From Proales similis (taxonomy: Eukaryota; Rotifera; Eurotatoria; Ploima; Proalidae): 64,000 nt of DNA. The stretch is from positions 868,001 to 932,000 of the forward strand of contig JAGVRJ010000013.1 of the NCBI GenBank assembly GCA_019059635.1. The letters are read 5' to 3'. Every line of letters starts with the position of its first letter. The stretch's first letter is position 1. Made by a program: the position numbers and the translations under genes. The notes under the pieces were generated by a model. It worked only from the letters and a program-made list of their open reading frames with translations. It did no database searches and was not told the origin of the DNA. Below are positions 55,585 to 64,000 of the stretch, one piece after another.

Positions 55585-57443
55585 CTAGCGCGTTTTTTTC
55601 TTTTTGCTCTTGCTCTCATCGCCCGCCTCGCTGGCTGCAGATCGCTTCACGGCCGTTTTGCCTACGCTCGACTTGGCCTTGGTTGCCTTTGCGCCGCTTG
55701 CCGCGCTCGTAGAGCTAGACGACGCTTTCTTTTTGGTGTTCACTTTGATCATGGCATCTGAGCCGAGATCCTCGTCGTCTTCGTCCTCGTCTACTTGCGT
55801 TGACTCCTCTTCGACGCCTTCCATCTCTTCGGCCAATGGCGTCGCTTTGAGCTTCTTCGGGTTGATCAGTGAGAACGGGTTGCGGTGTGACTCTTTGTTG
55901 TAGGCACGAGTGAATGCAGCTTTGACTTTGGACTCGATGGCCGACATCGGATCCTTCTGTCCGGGCCAGGTGGCGAGCTCAACGATCGTGTCAAAGTCGT
56001 CTCTCGTCAAATAGTATTCGTTCATCAGACTGAGCACTTTGGGCACGCCGTCCGATCCTTGGTTGAGCAGTGGACGAGTAAGCATTTCTTTGAGCACACT
56101 CAAGTACTCCATTCCGACGTTGTGCTTGTTGGCAGATATTTTCAGTCTCATGTGCTTCTGCAGTTCTTGCAGCAGACGATCAGTTCGGCCCTGCTTTGAG
56201 TACTTGCCAAACCAGCCTGGAAACGAGGGCAAGCCTATGCCGCCGGTAAGCCGCTCGCCGGGCACCACGGTGGCGAATATGGCCTGTGAAGGAAGCAGAG
56301 ACCAGTTGTTGTAGGTGCGAATCAGCTTGCCGATGCGATCCGAGTGAATCATGCTTTGCGCGGCGTCGTTCAGAGCCTCCAAATGGCTCATCTCTCTTTG
56401 CGCTTTAGTCTGTCCGGCCAAGTTCATGGGCTTTATGTGGAGATAGTTCTCTTGTACGAGCAGCGGCATGAGCGAGTAGTCGGTGAAAAACAAGTCCATT
56501 CGATCGATTAGAGACTTGCTCTCTGAACTGAAGACGCGCTTGCAAGCCTCGAACGGATTTAGTTTGACGTCTTTAATGGCTCGATCGAGACCTGTGAGTT
56601 TGCCCTCTGCCTCGCTTCCTTTGGTCTTGCTCGCCCACATGCTCAGATTGTGCAAGCATTGTCTAATGTCGTGGTGACTCGACACAATCAGCTCATCGAT
56701 CGTCTCCGCCTTGATTCGAATTTTCTCCTTCTCGCAGACGGCCAGCATCGCCGCGCGCACTTTTTCAATGCGCGGCTTGTAAAACCGAAGGTCAAAGCAG
56801 TAGTTGGCCAGCGAGCGAATTTTCAAATGCTGTCGATCGTTGCATATGCAAATCACCGGCACTCGAGAGCCTTTGATCATGTTGATGAGCTCGGCCACGC
56901 CGCCTCGATCTTCGTTGCCAGCCATGCCATCGACCTCGTCCATGATCAAGCAATGTTTAGACGGGTCGAGCGGGGCCGCCTTCTGCTTTGGTTTGAAATA
57001 AGAATCGATCGAGCCCGAGTCGACCGATTCGCCTAAAAGCCATTCAATCGGTCAGATGTTCATTTAATTCACTCTCCTCTCCGGCTCAGTGATTTACCAA
57101 TGAAACTGTGAAGAAGCTTTTTCGACCGAGTGTCGGACGCATTAAGCTCAATAAAGGTATAGCCGGCCTCTTTGCACGCGAGCTGAGCCGTTGTTGTCTT
57201 TCCGATGCCTGCTTGGCCGGACAGAAGCGCCGCCTTGAAGCTGGAGCCCGTGTCCTGGTCGTTGAACGGCTTTTTGCCTTTGGCCGCCTGAGTGCCGTGC
57301 CATTTGTGCCAGTTTTTAAGCCAGAAGAGCAGTTTATTCGCGCAGCTCTTTTCGGTGTTCTGGCCGACTACGTCTTTTAAACTGGTCGGCTTGTACTTGT
57401 CCACCCAGAGCAAGTCGTCGTGCCGTCCACTCTCCACTTTCAT
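55585..57443 (-). CDS. RFC1: RFC1, large subunit of replication factor C, short form without BRCT
   Basis: Two exons, 57443-57098 and 57032-55585, in frame; 597 residues. RFC loads the PCNA clamp at primer ends using ATP. The protein begins almost directly with the AAA+ module: LLWVDKYKPTSLKDVVGQ, Walker A GQAGIGKTTT (about 76-85), FIELNASDTRSKK, Walker B LIMDEVDGMAG (about 143-153), ICICNDRQHLKIRSL and DIRQCLHNLSMW. The RFC1-specific C-terminal domain follows (YNNWSLLPSQAIFATVVPGE, KVKAAFTRAYNKESH) and then an acidic and a Lys/Ser-rich tail. Human RFC1 is about 1150 residues with a BRCT domain before the AAA+ part. Only about 530 bases separate this start from the next gene, and no BRCT-coding exon was found there. 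Confidence 0.93.
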
Positions 57444-57502
57444 TCTTGTCTCTTAAATTGGACGATTTAAATCTCCGATACCGTCGAGCGACCGCCTCTC
57501 TT

Positions 57503-57524
57503 TGTGTGTGTGTGTGTGTGTGTG
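57503..57524. repeat. (TG)n microsatellite
   Basis: About eleven TG units upstream of RFC1. Confidence 0.85.
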
Positions 57525-57654
57525 AGTGACTGCGTTCCTGATTGCTTAATCTCTTTGTGTGCTTTCTACTTGCATGCAAACGAGTTGAACTTGTCCGTTC
57601 GGCCGCTCTCTCATTCACTCCCTCGTGAGCCAGTCTCTTAATTTTTTTTTCAAA

Positions 57655-57660
57655 TTTATT
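57655..57660 (-). terminator. Poly(A) signal of the NSD gene
   Basis: AATAAA on the minus strand about 310 bases after the NSD stop. Confidence 0.45.
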
Positions 57661-57970
57661 TACTCAACTGAATTGTGTTGTAAATAGACAATTTTGCGAC
57701 CAAAAAGAAACAGAAAATAAAAATCATTTCGAGAGTGCCTAATCAATTTAATCTTTGCAGTCGTTTCCGAAATCACGCAAACGAGTCAAAGAGTGAAAGC
57801 GAGAAAAGAAAAAATTGAAGCATTGTTGCGTAGAGAAATAGTTGAATTAGACCGCTCCTAAAAGCAGATGGGCTCCATCCATCGAGAGGATTTGAAAATA
57901 TGAACAGAATTGAAATTCTCGTTCGGGCTAGCCGCCACACAACAGCCGTCTGAGAATGAAAATTAAATTT

Positions 57971-60463
57971 CTAATTGAGGTTCTTTCGACTGTTTGATTT
58001 TGTGATTGAGGATTTGGCGGCGCCGTTGCCGTTCGAATTCGAGAACACTTTGGACGGCACTCCGATGAAGCCTGAACAGGCTTGGGCGCCGCATTTACAA
58101 ATTGGTCGCTCGTCGCTCACCGACTCCATATTGTAGTTGAACGTGAGCTCAGTATCTGGAAAGGACGAGTGTCAGTGCAAGTAACAAATTGGCCGGTCGG
58201 ACGTTAGACTTACATGCAGGAATGTCAGTCAATGCGAACAGGCCGATTCGAATGTCTCCGTTTACGATCCATTTTTGCGTTTCAAGATTCGGCTGGCAGC
58301 TGTGGTTTATGAAGCGAGCCAGGTTGCCTTTAGGCCCGGCGTCAATCACTCTGGTTTATGAGTTTATTCAGCTTTCAGTTGGACAATGATTCTCATCGGC
58401 TTTTTGCGATACTCACCGACTGCTGTCCATGGTCAGGAAGTAAAAGTTGTGGATGTTGTTCTTGTGAGCGTAGTCGAGGCGTCGTTTGCATTCTTGAATG
58501 TCGATCAACTCGCCGACATATTCGTTGACAAAGTCGCCTTTCTTTATGTCCACGGACGCTTTCAGACCCCAGCCACGCGATTCGGTTTGAAATGGCTCCT
58601 GAGGCGGATAGAGTCGCTTTACGAAACGCTGGTTTTGACACTTGTCGCCGGCCGGACAAGTGTTCGGGTGACACTCATACTTTAGCAGACGATTGAGGCA
58701 ATCGTCCGTGCTGCAGGGCGGCGTCTCGCTCTTTTTCGGGTCGCAATCGCAATGCGGCAGCTCGTTTAGCGGCAAGCGTCGAATGGTCACGTTACCAACC
58801 GGCTTGTTTGACTTGATGAATCCAAACACGGGCTTGTTCTTCTTATTGGCTTTGGTCGGCTGAACGATCTTGCGCTCTTCGCTCTGCTTGCTCTCGTTTA
58901 TTCGCTGCAAGGCAGCTTTCGCTTCGGCCACTCCAAGCCGATAGGACTTGACGAGCGCGCCCCGTCCGCCTGGCCTATTCTCGTGCGTGTCCGCCTCGTC
59001 GAACGGAAAGCATCGACCCATCGACAACCAGTAGTAGTCGTGCGAGCCAAAAAACTTGACTGCAAACTCGCCCATTTCAATCGAGCATTTGAGAACGCGT
59101 TCGGGCAGAGCGCGAGGAATGCAGATTTGCGCCGGCCACCAGCGGTAATGGGACGCTTTAGCCCAAACGATTTGTCCATACAGTGGCCGCACGCCAAGTC
59201 GGCAGTCGCTGCATGCCCAGTCAAGGTCGTAGAAATTTTTGGAGCTCTTGGCGCTGTTCACACTGCTGGTCACCGACGAGCTGGCCGATTCGGGTGAGCC
59301 TGGCACCTGTTCTGACTCGCCGCCCAGTCGCTTCTTCAGCTCGTCCTGTTCGTCGCTTAGACAGCGAATGTGAAACGCTGCCGGACACTTGTTGCACTTG
59401 ATCATTTTGCCGCCTTCGCAGCACACAAAACACCAATTGACGCTTGAGCTAAACGCGTAATCAGTAAGATTGCCAATGCGGCTCAGTTTTAAAATACTCA
59501 CAGGTGCTGATTGTTCTTCTTGGCGACTTGGTGGTCACTGCAGATGAGATGGTTGCCGGCAAGGAGCTCGGAGCCGGCCGCGATGCAATGCTCGTCAGAG
59601 TGAAACGCTCTTGGACAGCGCACGCATGGAATCATGCGGCCCTTTCTGGCCGCCTCGCTTCTGCTCTCCTCGCCCGACTGGCCCAGGGCGTTGCATGTGG
59701 CACAAATGTGCTGCGGGCAAACAAACGACGATTTGTCTTGGCTCATTCGAAAGTTGTCGTCTTCTCGCGCGCACTCTTCGTGGTAGAATCGACCGCAAGC
59801 GTTGAGCGAGCACTTTCGAGTCGACGAATCAACGCTGCTCGTCTTTTTGCATTTAAAACACGAGTGCGAGTTGTGGGCGCATTCGGAGCACTTCCACGAC
59901 TCGCTCGCTTTTAACTCGTCGCCTAGGCACGTCGCATGGAATGATCGCATACACGCGCCCGAGCAAGTTACCACCTGTCCTGGCTTTTCGCATATCTCGC
60001 AGATTTTCTCTTTTCGATTCTTGGCCGCGTACGGTTTCAATTTGAAGTATTCGAGTTCGGACTCATCGACTCGGAGAGGCGTCTGCTTGGCGCTCGACTG
60101 TTCGACCACGTTGTTTTCTTTGCCAATCTTCTCCGGCAGCGAGTTGACTCGTTTGCGTCGCTTGACCTCCGGCTCGCTCGAACAACAAGATTGCACGCCG
60201 TTCAGAGTGGCTATCGACTTGCGCTTTCCTTTTCTGTTGCTCTTAAGCGACTCATTGTGTAGAGCTTGCGTAGTGTCGGCGTTCTGAGCGTCGAAATCAA
60301 ACGGATCGGACAGGCGTCTCTTGGCCTGGTTACGCTCTGCGCTCAAGCTTAGTAGCACTTTGACTGTAGACCGCTGCCTGTTGAGTTTGGGCGTTTGCTT
60401 GCATCGGACCGATTTGGACTCTTGCTCGCCTTTTTGCTTTTTATTCGCTGGCTCTTTGATCAT
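57971..60463 (-). CDS. NSD: NSD-type histone H3K36 methyltransferase, compact form
   Basis: Four exons: 60463-59502, 59448-58417, 58350-58214, 58155-57971; 771 residues. NSD enzymes mono- and dimethylate H3 lysine 36 on active chromatin. The basic N terminus is followed by a cluster of PHD-type Cys/His fingers (about 153-320: [41 protein letters not shown]; then [16 protein letters not shown], about 326-403), one PWWP domain (about 410-475, [15 protein letters not shown]), AWS (about 548-595, CDCDPKK onward), SET (about 600-720: [31 protein letters not shown]) and post-[19 protein letters not shown]-binding and catalytic residues look intact. Human NSD1-3 also have an upstream PWWP and a C-terminal PHD-C5HCH module; both are missing. 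A CAG acceptor-like site precedes the ATG by 20 bases. Confidence 0.94.
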
Positions 60464-61430
60464 TGCGGTGGACAACGACGAGGCTGAATAAGAGTTTACT
60501 GGCCCTATCGACTACAATGCAGTGAGCCCAACCAAGCTGCTGGCAGTGGACGATCAACAGTTAGCTAGCACCAATCGGCTGCGTTAAACTATTGCTACGC
60601 AAACTACGCAAACTTGTCGAATCGATTCTATTTGCATAATTGACACATAGCGCACGTTCGACCGGGCTTATGTCCGATCGTGCCCATAACTCAGAGCGGC
60701 AGGCCCAGAACAAAGCCGTCTGTTGCGGCTACATCGGCTGCTGTTCAGTTTAACTTTATTTCACTTTAAAATAAGAATGATGATGATAATATTAATGATG
60801 ATAGAGTGGGAAACAATGCTCAACGTTTTGGTCTTTTGTTTAAATAAAAACACACACAGATGCAACTAAAAACACCGAACATGAGTGCATAGAGAACGTG
60901 GTCCTCTTCTTCTAAAGTGATGCTGCTATTTTACAGGAACAATTTAATCTTTTTGTTGTTGTTTTAGGATTTTGGTTATATGGTGACCGGTCATTATGGC
61001 TGAGGTCGCGCTTCGAAGATTCAAGCGAGTAGAAAGAACACATTTAAAAAGAGTCCGCTGTTTTGGCAGACAAGCGTCTCGCACAGTGATAATGAAGTGG
61101 CGATATTGATGATGGCGGCCAAGACGAGCATGGCAAGCGCTGTGGCCAAACAAGCATCAGGCCCTCTGTTGGACACTTGTCAAGTGGCCCAGTCTCTGAG
61201 TGCACCGGTACATGCTAAATAACGAACGACGATAGTGGGCCAGCGGGTGATTGGTGGCAACATAAATAAGAGAATAAATAACGTTTGCTTGACCGGTTGG
61301 CTTTTTGCTGGCTGAGTGATGGTGGTGGACACGGCGACGGCTGCTGATGATTTGCATTTGTTAGTTTTTTTTTTGTAAATAAATAACTTGGTCACGAGAC
61401 ATGTCGCAAAATTCAAGCGGTTGCTTATAT
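60464..61430. other. Intergenic region between the NSD gene and the PWWP-HTH gene
   Basis: Holds the NSD promoter and the long 3' UTR of the PWWP-HTH gene. No supported coding region; ATGATG-type simple repeat near 60778-60800. Confidence 0.45.
60755..60760 (-). terminator. Candidate poly(A) signal of the PWWP-HTH gene
   Basis: AATAAA on the minus strand about 670 bases after the stop; the only clear copy between the two genes. Confidence 0.4.
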
Positions 61431-64000
61431 TCAATGGAAAAAGCTGGACGGAATGGCCGATGAGTTTTTGGATGCGGCCACTGGAGCGTTGCTGGTCGCC
61501 GTGTCCAGCAAGTCGCCGCTCACATCAGTTGCGTGTAAATGAGCAAATTTGGCGTTTGACGCAAAGAACTCGCGCTGTGATTGCAGATCGCACTCGTTCA
61601 AGTGATCGACACAGGCGAGAACCTTGGAGCCGGCGCCGAACTGACTCAGCGCGTCGGACAGATGCGGCAGCAGCTCCTTTGTGCTTATGTCACTCAGCAT
61701 GGGCGAGCGATCGCGCATGTGCAGTTGCGGATCAACAGACAGCTCCATGCTGGCGTCGTTCAGAACGAAGCCATCAATGGCCTTGTCGTCGTTGTGCGAC
61801 GATCGTCGAGTGATTAGCTCGTGCTCGAACTCTTCTTGCTTTATTTCATTCTCAAACGAAGGCTCGTGCTTTAGATTCAACGTGTTCAAGTAGCCGTTCG
61901 TGGACAGGTGGTGCTCGGCGTGCTCGAGCAGGTCGTCGCACGGCGTCTCCATCAGCAACGAGTCCTTGTGCTCATTTGAGTCGAACTCTGAATAAGGCAC
62001 GTCTGTTGAGAGCGAGTTCATCGTTAGACGACGCTTCTTCTTGTCGCTGGCAAGCAGAGTAAAACTTGTACTGTTTGAGGCGAGAACTTTGTTGGCGGTC
62101 GTCTGCTCAGACTTGATCGATTTGCTGACGGTCAAGCCGGCTGAGCCGAGCTTGTTCTTCATGGTCGACTTGAAAACGCCTGAGCGGTTTTCATGGTCCG
62201 CGCCGAGCTGCTCCCCACCGCCGGCGCCCTCTTTCTCCTTCTGACTCTGGATGTACTGGATTGCGCTCAAGAGGGCTCTTCTGAACTTTGTACACTTTAG
62301 ATGGCCCGACTGCACGTCTTTGATGTACTGGTCGTTGACTTTGCCTCGTTTGAGCCAGTCCGGCTTGGAGGCCATTATTTGCGGGTGCCGCGACAGAAAG
62401 TCGTACCACCAGTCCATGCTCGGCCGTCCGTTATTGAACGGATTCGGTCTCTGCGACTTTTTGAATATGTGCACCACTTTTTCAAAGACGAGATGAATGG
62501 CGTCGTTGTACTTTAGCTCCTTGTTCTCAATCAGCCATTCGACAATCTCGTTCTCTTCGGCCTCGTTCAGGCGGGTCTTTTTACCGCGCGGCGCTGTGCC
62601 ACCTGACAAGCACTTTAGAAGTGCTCCCTTGCTGATTCTGTACTTGTTACAGGCCTCTTCTACGCTCAGGCCTTGACGGATGTGCTGCACGGCATAGCGG
62701 TACCGGTCTATTAGATAGGTTTCGGTCTGGCCGCCGTTCGAGCTGCACGTGATCATGTTGTTTATGTTGTTCTGAATCAGAATGTTTGTAATGTTGGCCT
62801 CGTTCGCACAGCTTTTGCTGCCTGATTGACTCTGCTTGCGTTTGCGGCTGACCGTCGACTTGGCCTTGGTCGTGGCGTTGCTGGTGTTCAGCGACCGCTT
62901 GTAGCGGCCATGCTGCTCTTGTTCAGAGTCCGGATCGCTCGAGAGTGACATGGAAACGCCGATCGACGAAGAGGAAGAAGCGCCCGAAGAGTTCGGTGAC
63001 GACCAGATGTTGGTCAGCTGTCCGAGTGCTTGGTCTTTATCCACTTGATTGTTTTGTTTTTTCTTACGCTGTCCGTTGCCTCGGCCTTTTTTCTCCGGCT
63101 TCTTCCTCAGCTTGAACTTGTTCTCAATCTGCTCAAACTCGTAATACCGGTCCAGTGAGTCGTGGTGCGTCTGAGAGCCGAACTCGTCCAGTTTGAGGCC
63201 AAGATTCTCTTCATAGTCGAATATTGACGTTGGATGCAATGACTCGTCTTCTTCGCTCTCCTCGTCCTCCTCTTCGTCGTCGTCTTCTTCTTCTTCCTCC
63301 TCCTCTTCTTCTTCTTCTTCGGCGTCCTCATCTTCGTTGCCAGCCTCGTCTACACCTCCTTGTTGTTGTTGGACGCCACCGACAACGTCGCTCATGATGC
63401 TTTTATTATGAAGCGCTTCTTGATCACCATTCGCCTGCTGAACCGAGTGCCAGTCAAAAGTCGGATTTTGCTCGCCGACATGCACCGCTGGATAATGGTT
63501 GACGAACTGATTCAAATTGGCGTTGGGCACCTGACACTCGGCGAGCGCAAGTTCTCTTGGGTCGACAAGCTCTCTGATCAGGTGCTCATCTTCTCGCTCG
63601 ATTGATTTGTTCGTTCGTCGTTGCTTTAGATTTGCGTCTGTGGCGATCATGTCGAATTTTTCTTTGCGTTTCAAAGCGTTCGGCTTCATATTTTTGAGGT
63701 AGAGATTGGCCAGCTCGACCGCCTGCTCCCATTGCTCGCGCTTGTTGAGAGCGACCTTGAGCTGGAATCGTTCGACAAGCTTCTCCTTGGCCTGTTTGGT
63801 CGCGGCCCGGTCTACTTGGTCTTGTGCGTAGACTTTGAATGACTCGATGCCGTTGAACGAGAACATGTCCGCATCTGTGATCCACGCGTACTCGTCTGAT
63901 CGACCGAACAGCTCGACTCGGTAGTGCAGCTGATCGTCAACCAGTTTGAAGTAGGCGCCGTCTAGTTCGCTGAACGTTATTTTACATGGCCACCACGGGT
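61431..64000 (-). CDS. PWWP domain fused to pipsqueak/CENP-B-type DNA-binding helices (5' end cut)
   Basis: The frame is open from the stop at 61431 to the window edge, so the start lies outside; about 855 residues are visible. The visible N terminus reads PWWPCKITF, then YFKLVD, VELFGRSDEYAWITDADMFSF, a PWWP domain caught at its signature motif. A helical segment follows (to about 63670), then an acidic run of Glu and Asp (63243-63329), basic nuclear-signal-like patches, and at 62337-62714 two helix-turn-helix units. The first fits the pipsqueak type (YAVQHIRQGLSVEEACNKYRISKGALLKC); the second fits CENP-B/Tc5-type helices (NGRPSMDWWYDFLSRHPQIM, then KPDWLKRGK). This pair is typical of pogo/Tigger-like transposases, yet no DDE catalytic domain follows: the last 290 or so residues are low complexity with short acidic motifs. 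It is therefore probably a domesticated chromatin-binding DNA-binding protein. It neighbours the NSD gene. Confidence 0.85.
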   Translation of the reverse strand, partial: PWWPCKITFSELDGAYFKLVDDQLHYRVELFGRSDEYAWITDADMFSFNGIESFKVYAQDQVDRAATKQAKEKLVERFQLKVALNKREQWEQAVELANLYLKNMKPNALKRKEKFDMIATDANLKQRRTNKSIEREDEHLIRELVDPRELALAECQVPNANLNQFVNHYPAVHVGEQNPTFDWHSVQQANGDQEALHNKSIMSDVVGGVQQQQGGVDEAGNEDEDAEEEEEEEEEEEEDDDEEEDEESEEDESLHPTSIFDYEENLGLKLDEFGSQTHHDSLDRYYEFEQIENKFKLRKKPEKKGRGNGQRKKKQNNQVDKDQALGQLTNIWSSPNSSGASSSSSIGVSMSLSSDPDSEQEQHGRYKRSLNTSNATTKAKSTVSRKRKQSQSGSKSCANEANITNILIQNNINNMITCSSNGGQTETYLIDRYRYAVQHIRQGLSVEEACNKYRISKGALLKCLSGGTAPRGKKTRLNEAEENEIVEWLIENKELKYNDAIHLVFEKVVHIFKKSQRPNPFNNGRPSMDWWYDFLSRHPQIMASKPDWLKRGKVNDQYIKDVQSGHLKCTKFRRALLSAIQYIQSQKEKEGAGGGEQLGADHENRSGVFKSTMKNKLGSAGLTVSKSIKSEQTTANKVLASNSTSFTLLASDKKKRRLTMNSLSTDVPYSEFDSNEHKDSLLMETPCDDLLEHAEHHLSTNGYLNTLNLKHEPSFENEIKQEEFEHELITRRSSHNDDKAIDGFVLNDASMELSVDPQLHMRDRSPMLSDISTKELLPHLSDALSQFGAGSKVLACVDHLNECDLQSQREFFASNAKFAHLHATDVSGDLLDTATSNAPVAASKNSSAIPSSFFH

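Larger units (their letters stand above)
57444..57970. other. Intergenic region between RFC1 and the NSD gene
   Basis: Contains a (TG)n run at 57503-57524, the NSD poly(A) signal at 57655 and the RFC1 promoter. Short frames only; no exon encoding a BRCT domain was recognised on the minus strand. Confidence 0.5.

Noticed and set aside
57334-57618. Minus-strand frame overlapping the RFC1 start as a possible N-terminal extension
   Set aside because: It is in a different frame from RFC1, consists largely of translation of the (TG)n repeat, and shows no BRCT pattern.

Overview
The window is animal nuclear DNA. Genes are split by many very short GT-AG introns (mostly about 45-70 bases), use AATAAA poly(A) signals, and encode metazoan-specific proteins. 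A cytoplasmic-type intermediate filament with a lamin tail but no CaaX box, together with METTL14, KIFAP3, FANK1, VWA3 and EVI5, points to a protostome with a compact genome and motile cilia or flagella. A small-bodied spiralian fits best, but the clade cannot be fixed from this sequence. No viral, bacterial or plasmid features, rRNA, tRNA or CRISPR array were seen.

Layout, left to right. 0.6-3 kb: unkempt (+), tail-to-tail with a small protein (-). 3.1-11.7 kb: a minus-strand run in which consecutive coding regions are only about 275-295 bases apart, in transcription order intermediate filament, small membrane protein, RS-rich/VWA3 protein, small acidic protein. 14.5-17.2 kb: a secreted staphylococcal-nuclease-fold protein and METTL14 (-). 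17.7-19.6 kb: ATP synthase coupling factor 6 and a GT32-type glycosyltransferase (+). 19.7-23.5 kb is a long gene-poor stretch. 23.5-30.1 kb: three plus-strand genes, two of unknown family and one with a CRIB motif. 30.4-38.1 kb: an ankyrin/SOCS-box gene (-), ACSS3 (+) and FANK1 (+). 38.3-41.2 kb: a small Rossmann-like protein and intronless ASTE1 (-). 43-51 kb: EVI5 (+) facing a PP2A B55 subunit (-). 52.2-57.4 kb: KIFAP3 (+) facing RFC1 (-). 58-64 kb: a compact NSD-type H3K36 methyltransferase and, beside it, a gene (cut by the window end) that joins a PWWP domain to pipsqueak/CENP-B-type DNA-binding helices.

Functionally this is mostly a set of unrelated housekeeping genes. Themes are cilia/flagella (KIFAP3, FANK1, VWA3), chromatin and RNA modification (NSD, the PWWP-HTH protein, METTL14), replication (RFC1), small-GTPase control (EVI5, the CRIB protein), mitochondria (ATP5PF, ACSS3) and phosphatase targeting (B55).

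Two patterns stand out. Several conserved proteins lack terminal modules found in their usual relatives: unkempt without a RING, RFC1 without BRCT, NSD without the C-terminal PHD-C5HCH part, METTL14 without the RGG tail. Others are extended or fused: RS-VWA3, B55 with a long tail, PWWP-HTH. Exon boundaries below were worked out by hand from splice motifs, reading frame and family similarity. They keep frame everywhere except one METTL14 junction.
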